From Spirosoma arboris (GTDB taxonomy: Bacteria > Bacteroidota > Bacteroidia > Cytophagales > Spirosomataceae): a stretch of 64,000 nt of DNA. Every line of letters starts with the position of its first letter. The first letter of the stretch is position 1. The translations under genes and the position numbers were made by a program. Location of the stretch: the NCBI RefSeq assembly GCF_009754945.1, contig NZ_WPIN01000029.1, positions 18,346 to 82,345 on the forward strand, in the 5' to 3' direction. Positions 53,019 through 60,954 of this stretch are shown here, piece by piece. A model generated the notes under the pieces. That model ran no database searches. It was not told the origin of the DNA and saw only the letters and a program-made list of their open reading frames with translations.

Positions 53019-54347
53019 ATGGCACAGTCAACCGATCACAAAGAGAGTAAAGCGAGCGTTCGTATTGTTTATCGCAAGTACGATACGCTCCAAGATGGCT
53101 CGCACCCTTTTTTTGTCTGCATTACAAAAGACCGTCAGCGAAAATACATTGCCACCGGACTAAGTCTTCATCCCCAATTCTGGAACGACGAAAAAAACAC
53201 GTTTCGTAAAAGTGTCCCTACAGCTAAACGCCAAGCCTTAGAAGCATCTTTTCAGGTGTGGAAAGATAAATACACAAATGCCGCCGAAGCGTTGGCTGAT
53301 GCCGATCAGGCGCACGATGCCCGCTCGGTTGCTACCAAAGTCAGTGATGAGCGAAAGGCTACCCGGCAGTTCAAACTTCTATCGTATTTCGAGGAGCTGA
53401 TCAACCAGTTCGAGAAAACGGGTAACGTTGGTAACCGGAAAGTGTACCGCGATGTACAGAACAACCTTACCCGCTACATTGGGGAGGGCAAAGACATCTC
53501 ATTTGATCAGATCACCGTTAAGTTCTGTATTGGCTGGGAGAACAAGATGCGCTCCGAGGGATTGACTGAAATTACCCTATCCGTAAAGTTTAGAACGCTC
53601 CGGGCAGTCCTTAACAAAGCCATTGCCAGCGGGTATGCCAAACCCGATAGCTATCCCTTCGCCCGCAATACCGCTGAGCAGCATAAGTTTCAGGTGGGTA
53701 AGTTTGATACCCGGACCACCAAGCGGGCCATTAGCAAAGCCGATATCCGTAAGATTGAAGCCTTTGAGCCGATTCCCTACACAGGGCCCTATGCAAGCCT
53801 CAGAGATACCAGTGCTCGGGAAAAACTGGCCCGCGATCTATTCTTGTTCTCCTATTACTGCGGGGGTATCAACTTTGTCGATATGGCCATGCTTAAGTGG
53901 GCCAATGTGGGTGAAGACCTGGATGGAAAGCCCCGTCTGACCTATGTTCGTCAGAAGACGGGTGGGCGCTTCTCTGTGCGTCTAATGCCTTCTGCCCTGG
54001 CTATCCTGGAGCGCTACCGGTCAGGTATGAATGCTACGCCGACCAGCTATATTTTCCCTGTGCTCAACTCAGCCCTGCACCGGACACCCTCGCAGATACA
54101 CAACCGTTGCAATAAGATCATGGGGCAGGTCAATGCTGACCTAAAGACCATTGGAACCGCTGTTGGTATCACAACACCTTTAACGACCTACGTAGCGCGG
54201 CACAGCTTCGCTACGGCCTTGAAACACTCCGGGGTGGCTACAGGTATCATTTCGGAGGCAATGGGCCACAGCGACGAGCGTACGACGCAGATATACCTGT
54301 CTGAGTTCGATACCGATTTGGTTGATGCCGCTTTTGAAAACTTATAA
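53019..54347 (+). CDS. int: Tyrosine recombinase (integrase) of the element
   Basis: A 442-residue recombinase from the ATG at 53019, preferred because the frame upstream (open from 52974) is a run through the GTGTTAGT sites. N-terminal arm-binding domain (ASVRIVYRKYDTLQDGSHPF, IATGLSLHPQFWND), SAM-like core-binding domain (about 115-215), catalytic domain from about 225. The catalytic set is partly changed: ARHSFAT holds Arg II, AMGHSDERTTQIYL holds the His and the nucleophile Tyr, and RQKTGGRF the Lys hairpin, but at the Arg I position the sequence is YYCGGINFVDM with Gly. IntDOT-type Bacteroidota integrases also lack Arg I. It would join the element to the tRNA-Gly 3' end. Confidence 0.9.
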   Translation: MAQSTDHKESKASVRIVYRKYDTLQDGSHPFFVCITKDRQRKYIATGLSLHPQFWNDEKNTFRKSVPTAKRQALEASFQVWKDKYTNAAEALADADQAHDARSVATKVSDERKATRQFKLLSYFEELINQFEKTGNVGNRKVYRDVQNNLTRYIGEGKDISFDQITVKFCIGWENKMRSEGLTEITLSVKFRTLRAVLNKAIASGYAKPDSYPFARNTAEQHKFQVGKFDTRTTKRAISKADIRKIEAFEPIPYTGPYASLRDTSAREKLARDLFLFSYYCGGINFVDMAMLKWANVGEDLDGKPRLTYVRQKTGGRFSVRLMPSALAILERYRSGMNATPTSYIFPVLNSALHRTPSQIHNRCNKIMGQVNADLKTIGTAVGITTPLTTYVARHSFATALKHSGVATGIISEAMGHSDERTTQIYLSEFDTDLVDAAFENL

Positions 54348-54361
54348 TTCTATCACACTTA

Positions 54362-55315
54362 ATGCAAATGGAGCCAAAGAAGTTGACGATGAGGGATCTC
54401 CAAAAAATGGAGAAAGGGGAGATGCCTATGACTGAGGAAGGACAAAGGCGCTTAGCCGAAATGAAGGAAATGGCGGATAAGATTAAGGCCAGTATTGCTG
54501 CGTCTCAAAGTGCAATCAATCCAGTCATAGTTGCCCTTACAGCGGCTACGCGGACTACAGAGTCCGCAATTGCGCAGTTTCATACCGGCCAAGCGGCAGC
54601 AAAATTAGCGGTAGGCTCTTTAGCTGCGAATATTAAAGGATTTCAAGAGTCAATGCGGCCATTTATTGAGCAGATGGCCGAAGCCTTAAGGGTGACTCGG
54701 TTAATAAAGGGTACAGCAGAAGAGGTATATGAGAAGGAAAAAGGTTTCTATGAGAAGAAGTATGGACTGACTATTAGAGATTATGATACATTTTGGTATT
54801 GGTTGTGCGAAGAATTTGACAATCACCTTTCCCAAAATGATGAAGCCAAAATACAAGTTGATTATGAAGCTATTGTAAATTATTATGGCCGCTTCTATAA
54901 AGGTCAAATGGAAAGGAGGGTTTTACTTGTTGAAAGTGAGCCAGTAGTAGGTAAATCCACTAGCGGTGTAAAGAATAGAAAAACCCAGTCTGATATCGAA
55001 TCTTGCTACTCATTTATTGAAGCATTTATTGATGAAGAGAATGCATCAGAAATAATAGAAAAATTGAAAAACCTATATAAAGGCGTAGACCCTGGCCAAT
55101 ATGCATATATGCTATATGCCTTATACGATTTAGGATTAATCTCAGACCCCGCCACTGCCAACAAAACAAAACTACACCAGCGGCTAAATGCTACGTTTAC
55201 AAATGTTGGGAGTCGACAAAATCTTAATGACCATATAAATAGACTAAATGCGCCCAGCCAACACGAAAATATTGAGATTCAGAACCATAAGAGAAAGATT
55301 CAGAACTTTAAATAG
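54362..55315 (+). CDS. Element protein of unknown function, 317 aa
   Basis: Starts just 14 bp after the integrase. The N-terminal 110 residues are helical and Ala/Met/Glu-rich (MRDLQKMEKGEMPMTEEGQR, IKASIAASQSAINPVIVALT) and look like a coiled coil. The second half, from about residue 118, has a different base composition (clearly more AT) and contains FYEKKYGLTIRDYDTFWYWL, IEAFIDEENASEIIEKLKNL and LHQRLNATFTNVGSRQNLND HINRLN at the end. That C-terminal segment recalls the end of RteC-type ICE proteins, but the match is too weak to name. The compositional break suggests a fusion or replacement. Function unknown. Confidence 0.6.
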   Translation: MQMEPKKLTMRDLQKMEKGEMPMTEEGQRRLAEMKEMADKIKASIAASQSAINPVIVALTAATRTTESAIAQFHTGQAAAKLAVGSLAANIKGFQESMRPFIEQMAEALRVTRLIKGTAEEVYEKEKGFYEKKYGLTIRDYDTFWYWLCEEFDNHLSQNDEAKIQVDYEAIVNYYGRFYKGQMERRVLLVESEPVVGKSTSGVKNRKTQSDIESCYSFIEAFIDEENASEIIEKLKNLYKGVDPGQYAYMLYALYDLGLISDPATANKTKLHQRLNATFTNVGSRQNLNDHINRLNAPSQHENIEIQNHKRKIQNFK

Positions 55316-55406
55316 ACTTGCAAGTTGCATTTTTCTTGCAAAAAACTTGCCGCAAGAAACGCCAATTTAACCTTATTGACCTTTGAGCCGTACTAAAAAT
55401 ACGGTC

Positions 55407-55769
55407 ATGATAGATAATCCATTTGCAGTTATTGACCGCCGGATTAACCGGCTAGAATCTCTTTTAATAGAAATAAGGGACGCTCTGCACGGCCCTTCGA
55501 GCTCAGTCGAGGTCGACCCTTATGGCGATTTTAAATGGTTGTGCAGTACATGCCCTGGCATACCCGCCAGTACACTCCGCATTAAGTCCGCAGCTGGTGA
55601 AATTCCTGGTGTTGTCAAATTCGGCAAGCGAGTTCTATACGAAAAAGCCACTGTCCTAAACTGGCTACGTAGTCAAACTCGTCAGGCTGTTGATGCCGCT
55701 TTGATTGAACAACAGGCCGAGGAGCAGTTTGGCCAGCAACTTAGCAAAAGAGGAGGTGTACGGGCATGA
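55407..55769 (+). CDS. Excisionase-like helix-turn-helix protein
   Basis: A 120-residue protein from the ATG at 55407 (a TTG start at 55383 is possible). The N-terminus is a short coiled coil (RRINRLESLLIEIRDALHG). Residues about 45-95 form a MerR/excisionase-type HTH (FKWLCSTCPGIPASTLRIKS, AAGEIPGVVKFGKRVLYEKA TVLNWL), as in Xis and phage DNA-binding proteins. In Bacteroidota elements such genes follow the integrase and regulate excision. Its stop overlaps the start of the next gene by 4 bp (ATGA). Confidence 0.75.
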   Translation: MIDNPFAVIDRRINRLESLLIEIRDALHGPSSSVEVDPYGDFKWLCSTCPGIPASTLRIKSAAGEIPGVVKFGKRVLYEKATVLNWLRSQTRQAVDAALIEQQAEEQFGQQLSKRGGVRA

Positions 55770-56254
55770 GCAGATCCCTAATCACCTCCGCAAAAAAGCA
55801 GAGTGCCAGTCCCGCTCTTCAGCAACTGATAACCCTGAAAGAGGTATACCTAGCGAATCGATACCCCAATGTTCCGGCCAACTTTCGACCTAAGCCCAAA
55901 TATGAAGATAATACGGCTAATGGCTTAACCCGTTGTATTCTGGACTTCATAAGGTTCTCAGGTGGCTTCGCCACACGCATCCAGTCCCAAGGTCAATACC
56001 GCCCAGGTATTAATGGTCGGCGTGGCCAGTACACCTACGGAAACACACGTAAGGGTACCGCTGATATTCATGCGGTTGCTAATGGATTCCATATTAGTGT
56101 GGAAGTAAAAATCGGGAAAGACCGAATGAGTAAAGCTCAGCGCCTGATGCAGACTGACATTCAGAAGGCGGGCGGTCATTACTTCGTAGCCCACACATTT
56201 CAGGATTTCTACGAGTTTTTTACCGCCGAGTTTCTCACTCCTCCATTTGCTTAA
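55766..56254 (+). CDS. PD-(D/E)xK nuclease (VRR-NUC/Holliday-resolvase-like)
   Basis: A 162-residue protein. The catalytic pattern is seen in GTADIHAVANGFHISVEVKI: Asp in ADIHA, Glu-x-Lys in VEVK, with the preceding YGNTRKG strand and GKDRMSKAQRLMQTDIQKAG after it. FIRFSGGFATRIQSQGQYRP is the N-terminal helix and strand. The size and motif match phage VRR-NUC-type enzymes, which cut branched DNA or process replication forks. It overlaps the gene before by 4 bp and lies in the replication module. Cytoplasmic. Confidence 0.75.
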   Translation: MSRSLITSAKKQSASPALQQLITLKEVYLANRYPNVPANFRPKPKYEDNTANGLTRCILDFIRFSGGFATRIQSQGQYRPGINGRRGQYTYGNTRKGTADIHAVANGFHISVEVKIGKDRMSKAQRLMQTDIQKAGGHYFVAHTFQDFYEFFTAEFLTPPFA

Positions 56255-56313
56255 CCTACCTCAAAACAAAACCGCCAACGGGGGCAACCGAAGGCGGCTA
56301 AAAACTTGACAAT

Positions 56314-57561
56314 ATGACAAAAGAAGAACAGGACAAAGATACATACAGACCGCCATTTTATGACATGTCGGACGAAGAATTAGCAGCATCTGCTGCCTTT
56401 GACTTCACCGCTGAAGAGTCTGAACAAATTCCCGCCGAGCAACCGCGCCAGAGTCAATCAACTAATCACCAGACGATTCTGGAGCGACTGCTTAGTAAAG
56501 AACAGGCTTTGAGTTATGCCGCCACTCAGCCTGTTGTCTTTAGCCCTCCGCTTATCAGTCGGGCTGACATTGGTATTATTGGACGCAATACGATCAATAT
56601 TGTTCAAGGCGCTTTTGGTTCGCACAAGTCCCGCTGGGCAGAGCTAGTAGCTGCGCTAATGCTAACTGGCAATGATAATGATGACCCTCAGTTTCTAGAG
56701 TTCAAAAAGGCAATGCTTGAACGCTTCTGTGTGTGCTATATCGATACGGAACGAAACCTAACCGAGGAATTACCCTATGCTGTTCAAGGTATTAAACTAC
56801 GAGCTGGGTACCGACTGGACCAAACACCCGAACACTTCCGATTTACCTCTATCAAAGGCGAAGAGCGGAAAGACCGCTTCAAAGCTATTGAAACGTTTAT
56901 CCACCATGTTCGCGACCAGACGAGCCTGCACCTGTTCTGTCTGATTGATGTCGTGACCGACGCCATAGGCGACTTTAACGACCCGAAGGAATCAATGAAG
57001 TTGTTTGATTTTCTGGGTAACCTCTGCGATAACTATGACGCTACATTTTTGCTGGTGATCCACCAGAACCCCGGCACTGAAAAGGCCCGAGGACATACGG
57101 GTACCGAAGCGGCAAACAAAGCCAGTACGGTTTTACAGATCGGCCTGGAAAAAGATGCCAACGGCAATGACACGGACTTAATTAAACTGCGCTACTTAAA
57201 ACTGCGTCGGGGCAAGAAACCGGAACCGCTATTTTTGCAATTCTGCAAAGAATATAACGGATTACAATTGGCAGGGGCTGATGCCATCGCCAACCATATT
57301 AATCACCGTAAACATAAAGCCGATACAGAGGATATCGCCGATCGATTAATAAGCCTGTTATCAGAGGGACCACTGGCTAAAAACGAGGTCTGGAAAATAC
57401 TGACCTCCGAGTTTGGTGCCAAGAATGCAACCATTCGCGAACGGCTCAAATGTATTATGGAAGAACAGCCTACGATGTACGATGAGGAAGGTCTAGCGGT
57501 CCGCCTGACCGATTATAAGGAGGGTCGCAACCAGTACTTTAAACTTTCTCTAATCGAGTGA
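56314..57561 (+). CDS. RepA-like AAA ATPase (helicase/replication protein)
   Basis: A 415-residue protein. The P-loop is atypical: IVQGAFGSHKSRWAELVAAL, with Gly99, Gly102, Lys105 and Ser106 (usual GxxGxGKS has Gly for His). The Walker B segment is LHLFCLIDVVTDAIGDFND and sensor-like FLLVIHQNPGTEKARGHTGT follows, as in RepA/KaiC-type (AAA_25) ATPases of phage and plasmid replication. The C-terminal 90 residues form a winged helix (LLSEGPLAKNEVWKILTSEF). It would load or act as replicative helicase. It ends 105 bp before the primase start at 57666, where hairpins lie. Confidence 0.8.
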   Translation: MTKEEQDKDTYRPPFYDMSDEELAASAAFDFTAEESEQIPAEQPRQSQSTNHQTILERLLSKEQALSYAATQPVVFSPPLISRADIGIIGRNTINIVQGAFGSHKSRWAELVAALMLTGNDNDDPQFLEFKKAMLERFCVCYIDTERNLTEELPYAVQGIKLRAGYRLDQTPEHFRFTSIKGEERKDRFKAIETFIHHVRDQTSLHLFCLIDVVTDAIGDFNDPKESMKLFDFLGNLCDNYDATFLLVIHQNPGTEKARGHTGTEAANKASTVLQIGLEKDANGNDTDLIKLRYLKLRRGKKPEPLFLQFCKEYNGLQLAGADAIANHINHRKHKADTEDIADRLISLLSEGPLAKNEVWKILTSEFGAKNATIRERLKCIMEEQPTMYDEEGLAVRLTDYKEGRNQYFKLSLIE

Positions 57562-57569
57562 AACGAAGG

Positions 57570-57625
57570 TGCCAACTGCCAAACCCCTTATATAGCCTTT
57601 GGCAGTTGGCAGTATTGAATTATCC
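57570..57625 (+). repeat. Hairpin repeat, copy 1
   Basis: TGCCAACTGCCAAA (57570-57583) and TTTGGCAGTTGGCA (57598-57611) form a 14-bp perfect stem with a 14-nt loop, followed by the tail GTATTGAATTATCC. The second copy at 58633 has the same stem and tail. Directly after it a TGCCAAA/TTTGGCA hairpin (57626-57644) with a T6 run lies before the primase start. Confidence 0.8.
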
Positions 57626-57649
57626 TGCCAAAATCTGTTTGGCACCTTT

Positions 57650-57671
57650 TTTAGCAGTTAGCAGTATGGAA
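57650..57671 (+). repeat. Degenerate third repeat covering the primase start codon
   Basis: TTTAGCAGTTAGCAGTATGG matches the right arm and tail of the hairpin repeat (TTTGGCAGTTGGCAGTATTG) in 17 of 20 bases. Its last part contains the ATG at 57666-57668. Confidence 0.5.
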
Positions 57672-59207
57672 ACTCAAGTATTTCGCCCCACCCTGTTAGA
57701 CGTACCTATTAGCTACTTTGAGTACGATCACCAGCGGGATACATTCGGCAATGTACCTGCTCAACAGACCACACTCCGTCGCATGGGGACCACCAAATTT
57801 TATCGTAATCCTATCGAAACGATCCGCGCTGAACCCGATAAGACAGTTCAGGATACATTGAAAAAACATCTACCGGCTTTTACCCCCGTTGCTTGGCTCT
57901 ATCACCGCCGACGCGACACCAGTTTTAGTCAGAAGATTCGTCAGCAGTGGCCGCTCCTAATGGGGGATATAGATAAGAAAGACAACCCAGGTATCAATAT
58001 GGCTGAACTAAAAAAGCATCTCACTCGACTACCATATATATTGCTTTGCGCCTATTCCGTTCGAGGGGGGCTCTGGTTTGTAGTTCGGCTGCCGGATGAG
58101 CAGACCCCCGAGATACTAGCCGCTCATTTTCGCTATTTGCAAAAGCTCTTTAGTCATAAGTTCGGTGTAAAACTGGATACAACCAAGGGGGGGAATCCAA
58201 CGGACTTGCGCTTTGTCAGTTATGATGCAGATCCCTACATCAATGAAGACGCTACTGTACTGGTTGGCACTTATACACCACCTCCGCCAAAGCCTCGTGT
58301 AGTCGATTATGACCGCGCTGATGGGGAAGATGAAAGTCAACTCTTAGCTCGACTAGTTCGCTTCACAGAAAGTGCGGGAGAGGGTGAGAGGCACGCCACT
58401 TTATTGAAAGCGGCCAAGTTAGCGGGCGGGTTTGTTGCAGCCGGACGAATGGATGAGCAGACTGCAATTTATGCCCTAGAGACCGTAGCCAGCGAGTGGC
58501 CGAATCCGACTAAATCGTCAAAGACAATTCGCGATGGGATACGGTACGGGCTCACGAGTCCTGTCTACCCAGACGCAAAACCTGACCGCGAAAGCTACCG
58601 CCCAACTCAGCCTTTTTACACTAAAATGATACTGCCAACTGCCAAACCCCCTATAGTCACTTTGGCAGTTGGCAGTATTGAATTATCCCCAATCGGCGTC
58701 GACCCGCCGACTAAGCCAAACGCTGGTTACCCTCCAGATCTCCAAACTAAAGAATCGCAATTAGACTCTTTAGTTGTTGATCCAATTGTTATCCGCCGTG
58801 CTGGTCAGGATGAGTCAACAAGTTGTGTAGCCACCACTGAAAAGCTCTGGTATGAGGCAAATCCACCTACTGCCTGTATCGCTCACCCTAGGGCACCATT
58901 AGCCTTTGATGCAGGTAGACAACTAAAACGTATACAGGATAGCGTTATAGTACCTAAAGATAAAGAGAGCCCTGTCGCCGAAAACACGTTTGACAACTTG
59001 GCCGCTAGTCCTACTACTATACTTAAGCCCGGTGAATCCCAAATCGAACGGTTAGTAGTCGCCCCCTGTGATAGCTACCCTGCTGAATGGGATGAACCCA
59101 ACGCGCCCGATGCGGTACCGACAATTAAGCCGCTTTCCTTTTTCGAGTGGCAGCGCCAGAATCCATCATTTAGCCAGTTAGGATTAGCCTCCTTAAACAA
59201 ACAATAA
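57666..59207 (+). CDS. AEP-type primase of the BT4734/VirE_N family
   Basis: A 513-residue protein. Start taken at 57666; the frame is open from 57558, but that part is made of the hairpin repeats. Residues 90-200 carry archaeo-eukaryotic primase motifs: LLMGDIDKKDN (Asp101, Asp103), CAYSVRGGLWFVV (Ser131-Gly135) and GGNPTDLRFVSYD (Asp180-x-Arg). GDVP-like N-terminus FRPTLLDVPISYFEYD fits the BT4734/BF3469 family of Bacteroidota elements. After about 310 the sequence is Pro/Thr-rich and probably disordered, and it contains repeat copy 2 (58633-58688) in its coding frame. It would make primers for replication together with the RepA-like ATPase upstream. Confidence 0.8.
   Translation: METQVFRPTLLDVPISYFEYDHQRDTFGNVPAQQTTLRRMGTTKFYRNPIETIRAEPDKTVQDTLKKHLPAFTPVAWLYHRRRDTSFSQKIRQQWPLLMGDIDKKDNPGINMAELKKHLTRLPYILLCAYSVRGGLWFVVRLPDEQTPEILAAHFRYLQKLFSHKFGVKLDTTKGGNPTDLRFVSYDADPYINEDATVLVGTYTPPPPKPRVVDYDRADGEDESQLLARLVRFTESAGEGERHATLLKAAKLAGGFVAAGRMDEQTAIYALETVASEWPNPTKSSKTIRDGIRYGLTSPVYPDAKPDRESYRPTQPFYTKMILPTAKPPIVTLAVGSIELSPIGVDPPTKPNAGYPPDLQTKESQLDSLVVDPIVIRRAGQDESTSCVATTEKLWYEANPPTACIAHPRAPLAFDAGRQLKRIQDSVIVPKDKESPVAENTFDNLAASPTTILKPGESQIERLVVAPCDSYPAEWDEPNAPDAVPTIKPLSFFEWQRQNPSFSQLGLASLNKQ
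58633..58688 (+). repeat. Hairpin repeat, copy 2, inside the primase gene
   Basis: TGCCAACTGCCAAA (58633-58646) and TTTGGCAGTTGGCA (58661-58674), with the same tail GTATTGAATTATCC as copy 1. It lies in the primase reading frame but in a different phase than copy 1 does in the upstream frame, so the DNA or RNA structure and not the protein is conserved. Confidence 0.8.
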
Positions 59208-59211
59208 GATT

Positions 59212-59535
59212 ATGTTAACAGATCTGGATCAATCCGACGATGAGGAGACGCCCGAATTTGAGCGGATCACTGATCCTATCATCAACCGGTACGCCAAACA
59301 GCTTCATGAGCTAACCTGGGCATTGACTCAGGAAACCGAGCACTATCCACTCAACCGGGCGCAGGTGAACCAGTTCATTGATACGCTCACGACCCTGCGA
59401 GCCCTGCTGGTGTTTGCCCACGACCTGGAACGCCTTGATGGGGTGCTTCGCATGAACTTCCCGGATGTGTATTACAACCACACCGCTAACCTCGTGTCGA
59501 TGCTCACAGACATACCTCTTAGCACGAAGAACTAA
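59212..59535 (+). CDS. Hypothetical element protein, 107 aa
   Basis: Starts 4 bp after the primase stop, so it is translated from the same message. A small acidic, mostly helical protein (PIINRYAKQLHELTWALTQE, AQVNQFIDTLTTLRALLVFA, LERLDGVLRMNFPDVYYNH). No family recognised. The tight spacing makes it real. It ends the rightward replication module; the next gene lies on the opposite strand. Function unknown; a replication accessory protein is a fair guess. Confidence 0.65.
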   Translation: MLTDLDQSDDEETPEFERITDPIINRYAKQLHELTWALTQETEHYPLNRAQVNQFIDTLTTLRALLVFAHDLERLDGVLRMNFPDVYYNHTANLVSMLTDIPLSTKN

Positions 59536-59548
59536 GCAAAGTAGAACC

Positions 59549-59920
59549 TTACCAAGCAACTAACGTAATGCTACCCGCGATAACCTGCCAGCGGCCCTGC
59601 CGATTGGTCCACACCCGGAAGTACCGGTACTGCCCGTCCGCTTCCTGTCCGTCGAATACGCCCCGTATATCGGCCTTTCTCGACACAATCACCAGATTAT
59701 CTATGGGCTTAATAGTAGGTTCGTGGGCTACCAGGCTAGTAATATACATGGTCCGAGCGCGGTGTGAGGCCAGATCCATTGCTTTATCATACAGCGCACC
59801 ATCGGGACCTACAAACAGTAAGTCATCTGCCAGTAAGGTATCCAGCGTGTCCGCGTCGGAGGCTAGCTGGGCCTTGATAAGGGCTTGTTCAGCCTGCTCT
59901 ATTTGCTCGATTAGGTTCAT
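59549..59920 (-). CDS. NTF2-like (DUF4440) protein
   Basis: A 123-residue protein from the ATG at 59920 (the frame is open to 59956). It has the SnoaL/NTF2-like cone fold: IEQAEQALIKAQLASDADTL, LADDLLFVGPDGALYDKAMD, VIVSRKADIRGVFDGQEADG and YRYFRVWTNRQGRWQVIAG. DUF4440 proteins bind small ligands, and many are enzymes or stress proteins of the host genome. It lies leftward between the replication module and the tail module, alone in that direction, so it is probably a host-type cargo ('moron') gene. No phage role is implied by the fold. Its ligand is unknown. Confidence 0.75.
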   Translation of the reverse strand: MNLIEQIEQAEQALIKAQLASDADTLDTLLADDLLFVGPDGALYDKAMDLASHRARTMYITSLVAHEPTIKPIDNLVIVSRKADIRGVFDGQEADGQYRYFRVWTNRQGRWQVIAGSITLVAW

Positions 59921-59956
59921 GATCTTCACAGAAGAGGTTAATAAAGCAAAGATCAA

Positions 59957-60600
59957 TCAGGCTACTACAGCTGCTAGTCGGCAGGACTTAAGAGTTTATC
60001 AGCATGGCTTGAGAAGCCCGAGAGGGAGGGTACGGCAAATAGCTAGGGCGCTTCAGACCACGAATCGCAGCCCTGCCACAGCTCTCCTCGTGCAAAACTC
60101 TATAGGGGGGTTACCCCTGGCTTCATATGTACAACTTCAGTTGGGAGGGAGGGGTAGGTCAAATCCCTAAAGACGGCTTCTCCGCGAATCGCATGTCTAG
60201 TCTTTCACACTTGCCGTCAAAATTGGGTAGGGGGTAGCCTTGTCTTTTCATATGTATACAAATAGTTTATATTTCATTATTTTGGTTAACTTATCGCGAA
60301 TCATTTATTACCACTAGCCACACCTTCAAAATTTGGCTGAGAATTAAATTGCTGACAATCAGAAATTAACATTGAATTTGTAACCAAAATATAAAATATG
60401 AAATAGGGGGTATTTTCGAATAATATTGACACGGATTTTTTGGGGCTAGGACTGCGATTCGTACAGGCGAGGGCTTTCAAGATTTTACCCACCCCTGGGT
60501 AGGTGCCTGCACGAAGTGAAATATCCCAGCTTCCCCCTTGATAATCAGGTGAATTAGTTTATTTTTACTTTTATATACAAAGTACTTTGAAATACTTCAT
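59957..60600. other. Repeat-rich non-coding region of the element
   Basis: No convincing gene in 640 bp; the two frames found here are antisense to the NTF2 gene or AT-rich accidents. CGAATCGCA recurs at 60061 and 60185 and, shorter, as CGAATC at 60297; ACGAATCGCAG (60060-60070) is repeated in inverted form as CTGCGATTCGT (60452-60462). The strings GGGGTTACCCC..CTTCATATGTACA (60105-60133) and GGGGTAGCC..TTTTCATATGTATACA (60232-60260) are related. The site could be a phage cos/pac or origin region next to the HNH gene, or a non-coding RNA gene. Confidence 0.5.
60270..60405. repeat. Imperfect inverted repeat
   Basis: TATTTCATTATTTTGGTTAAC (60270-60290) and GTAACCAAAATATAAAATATGAAATA (60380-60405) are imperfect inverted repeats (shared ATTTTGGTTA and ATTTCAT) around a 90-nt centre. 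Confidence 0.5.
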
Positions 60601-60918
60601 ATGCCTACAGTAAACAAAGTAATACGACCCTGGATGAAGGGAACCCAAAAGCCGAAAAGCCGCTGGGCCAATGAAGAGCACGGCGGAGTTCCCAACCAGT
60701 TTTATAGAAATGCACCGTGGCGTCGCCTGCGTAAGCTTCAGTTAGAAAAGCAGCCCCTGTGTCAGCACTGTCTGGAGAAGAAGAAGCTAACGCCTGCCAA
60801 CACCGTCGACCATATCAAACCCATCCGGTTAGGCGGGGAACCACTCGACGAAAACAACTTAATGAGTTTGTGCAAATCCTGTCACGCCCGCAAGTCGGCC
60901 AAGGAACGGAGTCAATAA
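60601..60918 (+). CDS. HNH endonuclease
   Basis: A 105-residue basic protein. The HNH zinc-finger fold is seen as LCQHCLEKKKLTPANTVDHI with CxxC, the Asp-His pair (VDHIKPI), then ENNLMSLCKSCHARKSAKE with Asn and CxxCH. The N-terminal 45 residues (WMKGTQKPKSRWANEEHGG, FYRNAPWRRLRKLQLEK) bind DNA. HNH proteins of this size are encoded beside terminase genes in many tailed phages, where they take part in packaging and DNA cutting. Here the next gene, 36 bp downstream, is the tape measure, not a terminase. The non-coding repeat region ends just before its start. Confidence 0.85.
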   Translation: MPTVNKVIRPWMKGTQKPKSRWANEEHGGVPNQFYRNAPWRRLRKLQLEKQPLCQHCLEKKKLTPANTVDHIKPIRLGGEPLDENNLMSLCKSCHARKSAKERSQ

Positions 60919-60954
60919 CAAATATTCATTCACACAACTACTACTTGAACAACT

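Noticed and set aside
59568..60170. 200-aa rightward open frame
   Set aside because: It is antisense to the NTF2-like gene over most of its length and Ser/Cys/Arg-rich; no domain or start context.
60301..60492. 63-aa leftward frame in the element
   Set aside because: It lies across the inverted repeats of the non-coding region and its composition follows the AT-rich DNA.
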